Source: Lithospermum erythrorhizon (taxonomy: Eukaryota; Streptophyta; Magnoliopsida; Boraginales; Boraginaceae). From it: a stretch of DNA of 64,000 bases. The notes under the pieces were generated by a model. The model was not told the DNA's origin and made no database searches. It saw only the letters and a list, made by a program, of their open reading frames with translations. Each line of letters opens with the position of its first letter. The first letter of the stretch is position 1. This document shows positions 11,401 to 23,579 of the stretch, in pieces. The stretch lies in NCBI GenBank assembly GCA_019722365.1, contig JADFUC010001296.1:310001-374000 (forward strand), in the 5' to 3' direction. Position numbers and translations under genes: made by a program.

Positions 11401-14400
11401 CTTCGGTCTGAAGATTGACTTAGTGAAGTCTTGATTTATATGGGATTTAATACCAATCAGTGTTGGGATCCCATTTAATTCTCAATTCGTTAGAGAATTA
11501 AGTTACTTGAGGGGTTAGTGTTAACATGAATTTAATACATGTTAGACCCATTCATTCCTGATCTGTAGAGGATTTAATAGGAATTAATTTGTCCGGAATT
11601 TAATGTTAACATGAATTTAATATATATTTAAGACCACAGTTTAATTAAGATGCAGCCAGAGAAGGATTTAATAAATTATTTTCTAGAGTTTTTACTCTTA
11701 GCATAAATAAATTTATATATTGGATTCTGCAGATTTATTGCATTTATATTAATCCGAGATATAAGTGGATCTAGCAATTAATATTTACAGATTTTAACAT
11801 GTGAATTTGAGTCATGTTAAATATTTAAACTAATTAATCTTGACCTCGTGGGTTTTAGAATTAATTATTTAATTTAGGATTTAATTTAAAGTTAAACTCT
11901 TTTCTTTTCTAGGTTCATTTCGGTATTATATTTGAATAAATTTTCACGTAGAAAATTTTAAGTATCCAATTTATTTTGATGATTTCGAACCACCCGTGTG
12001 GTGGGAGTGTTCAGTGCCTCGATTCAGAACATAACTTCTTGTTCCGCGAGAACCCGAGCAACGGACTTTAGGGCTTGAGGTTGGTAGACTTTAACTTATT
12101 TAAGCGTAGAGATGAGACGAAAAAATCAAAAAAGTCGTCCATCTTGTGGCGAATCGAGGTAAGCTTTGGGGTACTTTTTTTTTTTGCTTTTCTTGTTATT
12201 TTCTTGCATAACTTGATAAACGTTTATATGATCACGTGATCCAAAGTTTACAACTTTTTGAAGAATTTTGAGTTTAAATTGATAAAGTTGTGGTATATCT
12301 TTCTCATACTTTAACTACTTAAGCATGTATCTTGATGACATTGTACTTCTTGATGATTTTCATGCTTTAATTCATCATAAAAATCAAAATTTTATGTATT
12401 TTGATAATCATGTGAATGCCTAAATCTTGAACTTGAGTTGTTCTTGTAATCACCAATTGCTTCCATGTACTAATTTTGATGATAAAAATCTGATCTTTGG
12501 CTTTGCTGTATTCTAAAAATATAAAAACAATTTTTTGCAAAAATTCAGATTTCGGTTCGTCAAAAGCTATGCTTGTTTTTCTTTATGCATGAACATAACT
12601 TTTGATTCGTTGATCTGTTTTGGTATTTCTTGATATTCCTGCGAAGCTTGTTAAGAAGCGGTCATTTTGATAGGTAGAAGGTCTTCCAGTTAGTTCTAGA
12701 TGTCGAGATATGAGCCCTTGAAGTTTCAACTTTAGGGAGTTCGAGCAGAGTCTTCTTTGCATCTTTGAAATTGTTTCTCTGGCCTGAACTCGATTGGGGT
12801 GATTCTTTTTTTCACATACTCGTCTCTGAGTTTAGTTTCTGCTTATTTTTTTCTGAAATTTTATGGATAGTTGAGGTCTCCGTTTATTCGGGGAACATAC
12901 GCATTTAGATTTACCGGCCCGTTGTTTGCTTAACGCTCTTTTTTATTTGGCCACTTATTATGCTTCTTGCATTCATGTAGTATAGAGTTACAATTAAAGC
13001 AAAGAAACGGACTTTAGGAACTCGTTGGTGCATTTTCTTCCCTTGCTACGATGTTTACTTGCTATCGAGCCTTGATGATAGAGTCCTAATACAAGTTGGG
13101 TGACGTAACTCACTCGATATCTCTCTTGAGATGGTTGTTTTACTTTATCTTCTTTATTTTGTGGGTTGAGCTTGTGACTCGGGATGTTGATCACGTGCTA
13201 TTAACATTTCCCTTGTTAATATGCTTCGTTTGCTTTTGGTCATAGCTTTTATAGGTAGGTAGTATATATATCCACTATGCCGTCGCTGATGCGAGCAACC
13301 GTGAGTTTAGTGGTATTGAGTAGAAATGCGAAACGTTCTCCTTCTTTCTTTTTAACTACTTGCTCTTAGATTGCTTTATTTTAGTTTCAGTCCTTTGTCT
13401 CAGTGACCCCGCTTTGTTTTGGAGGGAAGTTAGTAAGCGAGGAAGCGTTCACTCTTTGCTTTCCCGGCCTTAACTTCTTTGGTATTTATTTGAATCTCGG
13501 CCTTTTTCTTGATTTGATTTGATAGTGTGAGTAACTCATGAGTTGGGAATGATCGTTCTTCTCCCGCTCGTTACTCTGCTATGATGTTGATACTTCCTCA
13601 TAACAGAGGGGATATACGCCCCTTTAGACTACGTAGTCTTTGGGATTCATGCTTATCCTCCTTTGAAGTATAGGGTTGTATCACATTGCACTAATTATGG
13701 TTTGATTTATCTTGATTTGCTTGTGTAGTGTGCCCGGGAGCCTTAGTAGCGTATCCCCATGTTGGCTGTACGGACTTGATCTAGGGTCTTGGACTTGATC
13801 TCCGATCTACTTTGGACTTGATGGATCTACTGCAAGCGTTTGCAGTGTGGGATTTGACTTTGAGTACTATGGTGGGAATTTGGATTTATCGCTTGATCTT
13901 CACTTTTGTGAATTGGGACTATGTAAATTTGGATAAACTACGGCCTTACGTGAGTGAGACTTTATAACGAAAGGCCAGCTTGTCTTTGAGTAGGGCTTGA
14001 GTGTGATTTGAGATAGGACTCAGGAGCTTTGGCTGTATGGAGTGATGACAAAGGGAAGTATTTAGCGGCGTTCCTTTTTCTTGTACTAAAGGTGGCCTTA
14101 GAGCGTATTCTTTGTAGAGTGGGACTTAAGAGATATGACCTAGGTGAGAACAGTGAGATTTGGCCTCGGCTTGGACTTGATTAATCTTTGAAATAGCGTT
14201 ACTTCTAGTTGTTACTACGGCGTATATGACTTGTTCTTTGTAGTGAGTGTCGATATGAAGGTGGGGCTTTTCCAGCATGTTGATTCACACTTTGGAACCC
14301 GGTATAGGAATTTGAGCAGCTCGGTATATTCACATATGCGGAACTTGATGAATCGAACTTGAGCTTTTTAGGTGTTAAATGCGAGATTTATGAATAATCA

Positions 14401-15248
14401 GGGGCTATTTAGCTTATTCCTAAATATTCGAAGCGTTTTTGAGAAATTTTCTTCAAATTCTCTTAGATTTTGCTTGAAACTTGAAGAATTCCTGCGTTTG
14501 TCTAGTAATCTTGATTTGAAGCCTATTTAGCCACGGAGATGTTTCCAGCCGCACGTGGTGTTTTGCTAGCGGTTTAAAAGATTTAACTTTGAGAAATCTC
14601 ATAGGTTTTTCTCTGTATTTTCTCAGGGGTTTTATGAATGATTTCTTGATGTGTTGTGGATGAAATTTTCGAACAAATAAGGGGGGTTTATATAGGCCGG
14701 AGGCGAATCTTTGCTTGATTGGTTGGTTTATTTTTGAGGTGGATTGTGATCTTAACCGTTAATTTTTTAGAGCAAGATCCGAACCTTGGATTGATTAAAA
14801 GCAGCAGTGCTTGAAGCCGCAAAATAGAAGCCTATTTTGAGTTTCCTGGATTTCTTGGAGCTTTGATTTTAACCTCAAACTTCTTGGAGTCTTCATTTTG
14901 AGCCAAGTGGCTTCCGGAATGTTCTTATAGCCGATTTTAATTAATAAAATTAGGATTTTTCGAGCCCTAATTTTAATTGACATTTAATGTGAGACTATTT
15001 TCTGGGGAACCCTATTTCGAGTTCAATTTAAATGTAAATTAATGTAAAAACCCTTATTTTTCTACTTCGATTAATTCTAGGGGCTTAATTTCAAAGAACC
15101 ACTTGTTCGTCGAGGTTTGATTTGAATTTAGAGTTTAGTGAGAACCTGTCGGCCGCAGTAAATCTTTAGTGGCTTGACTTATAATTAATTTAATTAATTT
15201 CTCTTAATCAATTTAATTATTATTTTTGATAAATTTTCGATGTCTACA
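8466..15248. mobile_element. Degenerate LTR-type element in the P450 intron
   Basis: Two direct repeats of about 1.5 kb flank about 2.8 kb of other sequence. The left copy is about 8466-10925 (interrupted) and the right copy about 13735-15248. Shared landmarks in the same order include gtgggatttgactttga, tatggagtgatg, gatttatgaataatc, gagatgtttccagcc, gagaaatctcataggttttt, cgagccctaattttaattga and ttgataaatttt.gatgtct. This is the layout of an LTR retroelement. However, there is no recognisable gag or pol in 10926-13734, no clear TG start, and no target duplication. It could be a large non-autonomous element or a nest of LTR pieces. Confidence 0.5.
8850..9860. mobile_element. About 1-kb insertion inside the left direct repeat
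   Basis: The left intronic repeat is interrupted here relative to the right copy, which runs straight through at about 14100-14180. The insert is AT-rich, with GC-rich ends containing aaaaatccggtcagttat on the left and gaataaaaatccgagtcgg on the right. These are not convincing inverted repeats. Its class is unknown. Confidence 0.4.
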
Positions 15249-16160
15249 GTTATATTCCATCTACCAAATATTTTCTGAAATATATTAACTATAAAGATCA
15301 AAGCCTTTTTACCTTTTCAATTTCGAAAATTCCAACTGATAACAAATTTGTGTTGATTCTACTATTGTTCATACCAATGGGGGTGTAATGTTGGGAAAGA
15401 AATGGTGTTGGGTGGGGAGGGGATAAGGGGTGGGGTGGAATGTAAGGTTGAAGATGATGTTGTTATTTTATTTTTATTTAATAAAAATTTGTGTGTGATG
15501 AAGTATTGGCCAAATTAAATATTTTAATTTAAAAATGACCCATAAAGTGTAATATATATATATAATATGTTTTGCCCTTAGGTTTACTTATTATAGTGGA
15601 GTTCAGGTGCCAAAAAGATATTTTCTAGAAGTTCATTTGCCCAAAGTGCATAAAGAGATTAATACATTTGAAAGGTTGAAATGTTTAGATGTCTATTTGA
15701 AATAATTTCGATAGTTTAGGTGCCGGTATGAAATTTAGCCTAAAGGTTAAGATATTATGCATATTGATGAATTAGATGTTATTATAGTATTAGTACTAAA
15801 CAATTGCTTTTTTTTATTAACGATGAAGAATGCGATTATATAATATATAAATTACGAATACAATTAGCTAGCTAAGGCCAATTACGAAGTATTCTGAGTG
15901 CGAATCACGAGAAATTGGATTGCTAAGCCCAAGATTGTTAAAATATGTGCTACAAATAAAGTATATGTACTACAAAGAAAGTAGAATATGTCTTTAAACC
16001 ATTTTGAACTACACCTAAGTTTGATTGTGATAATATTGATCTATACATCAAAATTATACTTAACATTTATTTTCTTGAAATATGTATATATGCAATTAAA
16101 AAACTCAAAAGAGTGCCCTAAATTTCAATTCTTCTAATTCTTGAAAGTTTATGCAAACAG

Positions 16161-16825
16161 GTTCTACTCCAAGCAGGGGATCAGATACTTCAATATCACA
16201 TTAGAACGTGTATTCCATCATTTAAGTAAACAACCCGAATATTCTAAAGCAAGCACAATCCGACATTGACAACCTCATTTTGGGACAAGATTACCATTTG
16301 GTCAATGAATCTGAAATTTCCAAACTATCCTTAATCCGAAACATCATAAAAGAAACATTAAGGTTGGATCCTGCAGCTCCATTACTTGTTCCACATAGAT
16401 CATCCAAGGAATGCAACGTTGGTGGCTATCAAATTCCATCAAATACTATTCTTTTGGTCAACGCATGGGGCATGCATCACGACCCGACAGTTTGGGAGGA
16501 TCCGGAAAAATTCAAACCCGAGAGGTTTCAAGATTATTATTTTGATCAACTAAAAGGTGGGAACATGGAGTTTGATGGGTCGAAGTTCATTTCATTCGGG
16601 TCGGGTCGGAGAGCTTGCCCCGGGGAAAATGTGGCATATAAAGTCATGGGTTTGGCACTTGGATCATTGATCCAATGTTTTGATTGGGAAAAAGTTAGTG
16701 AAGACAAAATATTGGAAATAAATAAAAAAGGTAATGTTGGTGCACCCAAGGTTCAACCATTGATGGCTAGATGCTATCCTCGTCCAAACACTGAGAAGCT
16801 TATTTCCCAAATGAAATTGGAGTAG
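16161..16825 (+). pseudogene. P450 exon 2 (I-helix to C-terminus)
   Basis: An acceptor 'atgcaaacag' precedes VLLQAG, but the GSDTS that should follow sits in another frame. The reading settles into one frame from about 16262, giving 'IDNLILGQDYHLVNESEISKL'. The K-helix 'KETLRL' (ExxR), 'KPERF' and the haem loop 'FGSGRRACPGE' with its cysteine ligand are all intact. The exon ends with TAG at 16823-16825, so the C-terminal catalytic part itself is undamaged. Confidence 0.85.
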
Positions 16826-19230
16826 TTGCTTGGGTCTAGTATAAAGAATTAATGTTTTGGAGAGCAAGACATGAGTAACTATATATCTTTAATAATGTCT
16901 AAGTTATAATTTATCTCTTGTTATTAATATCATTATTGTTACTCCTATTATCAATTTTTGACGAACTACATTAAACTTAGCTATTGAACTGGTTTCAAAT
17001 TATCAATTGAACATAAAAGTGTTATTTTATAAGCGTGGTTTAATGGCTTATGCTTGAGTAGATGGTTTCATATATACTCTCCATTTGCAAAATCCAGTGC
17101 ATGGCTATTGGAAATTTCTATATAACACTTCCATGGAAGTACAAATTAAATTTAATAGAAGCATGTTATACTGGTATCTGACATGCAATCAACGTATTTG
17201 CATGCATGTAATGTGAAGGATAAGTATTTGGTATCCAAACTAATATGATTCTTCAAGATCCACAAATCACCCAAAACCTGTAAATCCAAGTACAAATGAC
17301 ATGTACTTCTATTGAAGTTATAAGAAGTGGCTCATTTGTTAGATTCGGTTATAATAATCCAAAAGAAATTTGGTAATTACGGTGGGAGTTAATTGCCAAA
17401 ATGGTTCTTAATAATGGGCACAAGTTATAGTTTGGTGCCGATGGTGACAGTAGCGATTGATCTCCGATGATGATATAGTATTATGACTTTGGTCGTATTA
17501 ACGTCAAATATAACCTTAACGAAAAATTATAATAAACTCATGAGGCAAAGTGTTATATCTACGTTATGTCATTGCTCGAGGGGCCATGACTACGTTGTAT
17601 CATTTATTGGCCAGAAAGTATAATTAAATACGTTATATAGGGGGGATAGTTTTTGACAATTTATACCAGCGGTCTTTGAGATAGTGCAATAATTATTACA
17701 TAATTTGATTACAAAACCTATCTATTATATTTGTGTAATATATATGACTTTAACCTATCCTCTGCTGATATTTGAGTATCTAAACTCTAAATTCAACCTA
17801 ATTTGTTGATGGTGATTCTAATGTTTTTGTAAAAATGTCCAGTAAAATTAGCATAAAGCAGCCCAGTCAAGAATGGAAGAGCATGAAACAACCCAATTAT
17901 AGATGGACTATTGTCCACCGGATAGCATTTATTATTAGCCCATCAAAACTGGAAAAACGAGTATCTTTCAAGTAATTGGGGTGCTGGATTATTGTTTTAC
18001 AACCACACATGACACATGACACAACGAACGTTCTTGAGAGCATCAAGACAATAAAAGTATGATCTCCCATCCGGTTCGAGATTCCATCCAACGGTTTTTG
18101 ATTAATTTTATTTAACAAGGCATTACTCCACACTCTTAACTTTCCATTTAACAAGGCATTACTCCACATTCTATATTTTAATAGACCCAAATGTCAATGG
18201 CAAATTGTTAAAAAGATTATCTAAATGGGAAGATACTTCATCTAATGTCATGGTTCAAATAAGAAAATATATTGTCAACAAGATTTGAACTTAAGATTTT
18301 CTTAAAAAAATTTGGATCATATGTCACCAGATTATTGAGCCATTGCACCTAAGTCACGGCCTTAAAGTAATTGACCAACGAATATAGTGTTGGACACTGG
18401 ATACTTGTATACCAAGTTTGGTGTGTGTTCCATTCACCTGTAGACGCATAATTATTTGGTTTTTATTTTCATTTTGTAGGTGAGAATAATTTTAGTTTTC
18501 TTGATTATTTATTACTCCAGTATTTTTTAAGGCTTCCAGGATTTCTTATTTGCTTTCTAAAATAAATAAAATTTACATTAACTTCATTTTGAAAATATAG
18601 GCAAAATTTGATGCTTTTTACTCTAGCTCGGTGTTTGTTAGTTTAAGATCCGATAACGATCAAAACTAATAGAAATACATTTAATTTTGAAAAAAAAGTC
18701 AAAATAAATCATTCAAATAAGATTCGATAACGATCAAAACTATGTTGAAACATCTTCGAATTTATGTGTGCCGGTATGCATCACCATCTGCTAGAGTGCT
18801 AGTTCTTCCATTGCCATTTAAGAACCATTGCGTATTGGTTACAAACATTTTGGTTTAGATCAAAGAGGCATAAAGCATTCGTAATTTTGGCAATTCAACA
18901 AACGAATACTCTCTTTCTTATTTTAAGTTAGAAGTCATCATATGATAGAAATATTCTTGGTCCAGTCAATCAACCTAAATATAGTGTTTATATGTTTTAA
19001 CTTTTTCATGTAGTAGTGTTCCATGAACCTTCGAATCCTACAAATGGTGGACTCATGATTTTGTTAGGCTATGAAGTACATAATAACATTTTGAAGGGTA
19101 AATTGATTTTTAGATAGCAAGACATGGAGGCATTAATTAAAAAATTAAAAATTAAGATTTAGAGGAGTTCACATACTACCTCTGTCCCCCACAATATAAT
19201 ACTTCGTATGTACCAATGCAATTACCATTT
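16826..19230. repeat. P450 3' flank, no gene; short tandem duplication
   Basis: This is AT-rich intergenic sequence. The only structure noted is a 36-base tandem duplication at 18111-18172 (tttaacaaggcattactcca repeated). A minus-strand 97-codon frame spans this duplication, but it has no recognisable domain and is probably accidental. Confidence 0.4.
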
Positions 19231-19989
19231 GAGCACTCGTGCTAAATACACACGTTCGTATTATGTACATCACATGATACATGCAAGAGTATCGTGTAGT
19301 CACTCCTGTCGTTTTAATTTTTTTATTGTTGTATCATGCAAACCACAAGATACAAACAAGTTGTATTAATGCTTGACACATGACACAATCGAGCTATACG
19401 TGTGTTTCGCTGTTAATTTTTTGTTTTATATTTTAATTTGGTATTTTTTGTTTTACGAGCGAATAATAAAATATATGAAATAATTGTTGAAACACAATAA
19501 ATATTAAAATTAGAATCATAATTATATATTAAATAAATGATATATTACAATTAAATAAGTTAGTGAAATACAATTAATATTGAAAATTATAACTATATCT
19601 ATGACAGCGATCGTCGCGTTATTACCTTTATATTACTATTGATTTATCCGATGTTGTCACTGTGAATCATCGTTTGCGAATGAATGATAGAAGTCGCTTC
19701 CATAGCCAAAGCTATCGGCGTGCTCGATGATAATCCCCGATACCCATATGCAACTGAAATTATAATTCAAAAAATTATAGTTATATATTAAATCAAATAC
19801 ATAATAAAAAATATAATCAAATAACATATAAGTTTATTTTCTTACCAAAATCAATGGTTATTGTTGTCCACGTTCCCTAATACCACCTTCATGGTCGGAG
19901 GTCCTCATGTGCGATCCAAGGTTGCTGGAAGACAAGTTCATCTACCAATATCACTAAATGACATAAAAACAACATTATATATATCGTTG

Positions 19990-20310
19990 CAACCACGTGC
20001 CCACATTAAGTAATGTCATCCATTTTTCAGGTGGGGTTGGACCTTCGAATTGAGAAAATTTGTCGTCCAGTTCAGGAAGGGTTGTAAGACCACCAATAAT
20101 ATTACGATATAATTGTGGTATGCTTCTTAGATCATCTAACATATCTCTTGCTACCTAGCTTCATTCGTCACCAAACTTCCCGTGGATTGCTGAAATGCAA
20201 CAACTTTGAATCTGCAATTTCCGTTTCCAAGCAAATTTGTGAATTGATGGATATAGTCTTTTATATAGGGAGGAAATTGTTCCTCCACTACAAAATCTAG
20301 AAATTGAAAT
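19990..20310 (-). pseudogene. OTU-type cysteine protease domain remnant (X-A)
   Basis: Read on the minus strand, the segment gives 'EEQFPPYIKDYIHQFTN', then 'GNGNCRFKVVA' at about 20194-20229, then 'QLYRNIIGGLTTLPELDDKF' and 'PPEKWMTLLNVG'. This follows the OTU layout seen in plant transposon-encoded OTU proteins: catalytic D-G-N-C, an 'R..L..EL...Y' helix, then 'W...'. The catalytic Asp position reads Asn here, and a stop lies a few codons downstream. The copy is therefore dead. OTU proteins cleave ubiquitin or ubiquitin-like linkages. Their role in plant elements is not established. Confidence 0.55.
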
Positions 20311-20352
20311 AGGCCATTACTCTTTGCGGCGCTATTCTTTGACGCTCAACCC

Positions 20353-22338
20353 TGATAATAGCGGCTTCGTTAAAAAAAAATTTAAATTTTTCGGTCGGCG
20401 GTGGGACCCGGTGATAGTATAAATAATTTTGATAATATTATTTTGTGATTGGCCCAGGCAATTACATTTATAATTTAGTAGTAATAGCCGGGGACAATTC
20501 GAATTAAGTTAGATCGTTAAGTCGTTCGATAGCTCGATTCGCGTGATTTTCGGGCACGAACTCCTGTGCGGTTTTTTCAAGACTTAAGAGCTAAGTTATC
20601 ACATCTTCCATCCTTATCATCAAAACACAAAAATATCTTCTTCCTTCCCCATTTTGGCGAGATTTCTTGGGTAAGAAGAAAATTTTCTCTTCCATTTCTT
20701 GCTTTATCGCGTATAAAGATCCTCGATCGATTATTAAGGATTCCCGACATCTTTCCCTCTGATTTTGATGTAAGAAAATAAGCGTTTTTGGTTGATTTTG
20801 AGGGTTGACTTTTTACATAATTCAATTTTATGATGGATCTTAGTTTGTTAGCTGGGTTCTATGATGTATATAAGTGATGAATTCATGACTTAGAGTCGTT
20901 TGAGGATGTTATGAGGTCGAGTTGACTTTTCTAGGTTCGGTTGACTTTTTCGGGTGATATTTTTCTAAGACTTTAAATGTGTAGGAAGTTTAATTGGGGC
21001 CTTATTGTAGCTATTGTGATATTAAATTGGTGATTTAAAATTCATTAAAAGGGAATTAGGTTGAAAAAGTGTTATTTCCAAGTTGAGTTGTAATTGATAT
21101 TTTGGAGTATAGGTTGTTAATTAGGGACCTGCTGATTAACTAGAATGACTTATAAGTTGATTTGAAATGTTAAAGTAATAAGATGGAATTTTAGCGAGGA
21201 TGAATTGGTTATCCGATGGGATTATAATTAAGATAGTTTACCGCCGTATTCTGCCGTTTAGAAATCATTCGATTAGAGTTGGTAATTTTTTATTCTAGAG
21301 CGTAATTCTTGGTATTAGTTCCTAAGTATACTTTACACGGGTGTTGTTAGGCCTTGACAGCGGGAAGAGGCACACGTTCACGTGCTCGGCGTTCTTCCTA
21401 AGGACTTTGTGATAGCTAGTAGAGGTGAGTACTTATACATGGGTGTTACACTACGTGCCCCACTTTAAATTGCGTGAACATGTTATTGTGAGTATGATTA
21501 CGTGAGAATGATATACATGTAATTGTTGTATGATTATGTGTGATTCATTTGTGTAGCCCAGCCCGAGCCATGATATGATTATGTGATTATATTACGTAGG
21601 CGTTGAAGATTGTGAGGTAAGTAATAAGCGAACTCCCGACTTATATTTAGATTTATGTGGCCTTGTCGGCCTTTGTTGTGTTCTGTGGCCTTGTCGGCAT
21701 TTTATGTATTTACGTGGCCTTGTCGGTGATTGTGTGTTTGACTTCTACGATTGTGAATGTTTTAGGCGTAATGTTTGACTCCTATGTTAATTTGTTGTGT
21801 CGTGGCGTATGGTTTAGAGATTTCACCCGGTGTTAAGTTTCAACCGGCTTACGCACACGTTTGGGCGGCATTTTTCATTTGTGCGGGTTGACAGACGGTT
21901 AGTTGAGCCGGGAGGGCGTTGGAGTTTGTTCCGAGGCAGTGGCTAAGGTGAGCATCGGGTGGCGAAGATCCTCACGGTCGATTTTCTCCTGATCGGTTTT
22001 TGATGTGTTGTCAAATGTTTTTGATTGTTATGCTATTTTCAAACTTTAGCCTTGTCGGCCGGTTGTCATTTGTATTAGTCTGATGCTTACTACTCTTTTG
22101 TAGCCTTGCAGAGCATTACTATTTATTTGGGATATGTTGTATATATATGGAGTTGGTTGGTTGGGTATATCACGAATGGATTGTAAATTTTTAAGCTGTG
22201 ATTGTGTGTGGAAATATTATATGTGATTTTTGAAGGCTTGAAGTAGTTTTTAAAAGGCGAGTAGATCCATCGGGTTGGTGATGCGGTGTTCGGATTATAA
22301 TGACTTTCACCTCGGGCGGCCGACTGGGAATCGTTACA
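20353..22338 (+). repeat. Gypsy-family solo LTR inserted in X-A
   Basis: The segment starts TGATAATAGCGGCTTCGTT and ends GGGAATCGTTACA. It is homologous along its length to the two LTRs of the gypsy element at 31475-40634: shared landmarks are tttcggtcggcggtggga, tttataatttagtag, ttgaaaaagtg, cttgtcggc and gggcggcattttcatttgtg. At 1986 bp it is about 0.8 kb shorter, because the internal 'gtgccttatactt...gtataag' repeat block is absent and the gtgagaatgatatacatg block is reduced. The matching site in X-B (about 41815) is empty, which proves insertion. A clean target duplication is not visible. Confidence 0.75.
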
Positions 22339-22757
22339 CACGGAAAGGCTGGAAACCTCGGGGGTTTTGAAGTTCGAATTGATGGCGATGTTGGGGTGAG
22401 GTTTAAACAAACAAATAAATTATATTTTGTTATTTGCAATTAAAACTTCATTTGAATTATTTCGTTAGTAGTTACAACCTTACTTTTATTACATGACCCC
22501 ACTCGAAACCTAGACTAATAGGATAGAAAAATTAAATTACGAAATAAGAAACATCAGTTAAATTTCAAATAAATAAAGTTTATTTAATAGTTATAGTAAT
22601 TTTAAAAATCAATTATTGTTTGAATTATTTTAATATAATTTTTATATTAGATGAATGCAGAAAAAATTACTCTAGGAAATGCCAACAATAGAAATAATCA
22701 AGAAAGAACTACATCATTACTATGGCTGGACAAAGATACGAGGAGGTAATCAATTTT

Positions 22758-22982
22758 TTATAAATAATGCCAATTGCACTTAACAATTACTCTTACATCA
22801 ACAATAATAATAAAATAACTATCTCGACACGACAGTTTTGTTACACGCTTTGGATATTCTGCAAATACCGTGATTCGGGGCTTATACTTCAAGTACATAT
22901 AGTCAAAATGGACGAAATAGCATATGGTTCCATCTGAGTGTCGGGAACACATGTGGTCTGTATTCACAGTAAGTTTAATCAT
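22758..22982 (-). pseudogene. Unidentified conserved frame in X-A
   Basis: A 74-codon minus-strand frame here and a 70-codon frame at 42242-42454 encode nearly the same peptide ('DHMCSRHSDG', 'KPRITVFAEYPK', 'VTKLSCRDSYFI'). They lie upstream of the OTU remnant in transcription direction. I do not recognise the family. Conservation may only reflect recent shared origin of the two X copies. Confidence 0.3.
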
Positions 22983-23579
22983 GTTTTTATTTTATAAGTA
23001 TTATTATTTTTTGTCACTATATATCTGAATAAAAAAACTTTATTATTAATCACCTTAATTACATGGTAAGTTCAATATTAATGGAGATCTTGCTGATTTC
23101 AGAATAGCATTCTTCAGGGCTTGTGAAACATACATGCTTGATTATAATTCCATATAAAGAACGGCCCCAGTATATGTTGACGATCCTAGGGGTCGCAAAT
23201 TGAAAAGAGGACGTGTTTGGATTGGGGAAAAGACATTTAAATTTTATGTATTTTTTTAATTAAACTTGTATGAAATAAGTGCTAAAATCTGTAATTTAAT
23301 TAAATATATAAGTTAGATAAATTAAATATTAAATTGGTGTATGGTCGAGCAAATATAAAAATTTATGTGGTGTATCGTGCATCACACACAATTTATATTT
23401 GGTATATTGTTTACATTACACGATACATTACAAATCAGACCAAGAATAAATTGTGGGAACAACATGATAAGCTCATGGTGTATCGTGTAACTTACACAAT
23501 ATACCACAAGGCAAAATTGGCAAAATTGTCAATTCACACTACGAAAATTTACTGTTTCGATGTGGAGATAGTCACACTC

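Larger units (their letters stand above)
6729..16825 (+). pseudogene. Cytochrome P450, CYP81-like, disrupted two-exon gene
   Basis: This is a class A plant P450, a haem monooxygenase anchored in the ER membrane. The closest family pattern is CYP81, judged by 'PPSPFPCLPLIGHL', 'DIVFANRP' and 'WSSYGEHWRNLRK'. Exon 1 (6729-7628) carries the N-terminal membrane segment, proline hinge and helix C. Exon 2 (16161-16825) carries the I-helix, ExxR, PERF and haem-binding motifs. A single intron just before the I-helix is the normal CYP81 arrangement. Here it is about 8.5 kb and filled with retroelement sequence. Coding damage: an in-frame TAA at 7167-7169 after about 146 codons, frame slips near 7500-7560, and a frame slip inside the AGSDTS motif near 16180. 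The frame resumes after each lesion with recognisable P450 sequence, so the damage is recent or partly consensus error. The substrate cannot be inferred. Confidence 0.85.
19231..23579 (-). mobile_element. Element X, copy A (MULE-like, OTU-bearing)
   Basis: Two stretches, 19231-20352 and 22339-23579, align in order with X-B segments 24710-24721, 30509-30693 and 40854-43043. X-A is continuous except for one gypsy LTR. Shared landmarks are aaataaatgatatatta, the OTU region, ctcgggggttttgaagttcg, tgcaaataccgtgattcggg and cacaatataccac. Both ends carry clustered, oppositely oriented copies of gtatcgtgt/acacgatac words. The net length without the inserted LTR is about 2.4 kb. A plant MULE is suspected because OTU genes of this type occur in such elements. 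No transposase domain was recognised and no target duplication was resolved. Confidence 0.6.

Noticed and set aside
17897..18190. 97-codon minus-strand open frame with an internally repeated 'RVWSNALLN' segment
   Set aside because: The repeat follows directly from a 36-base DNA tandem duplication, and no domain, promoter or homologue pattern was recognised.
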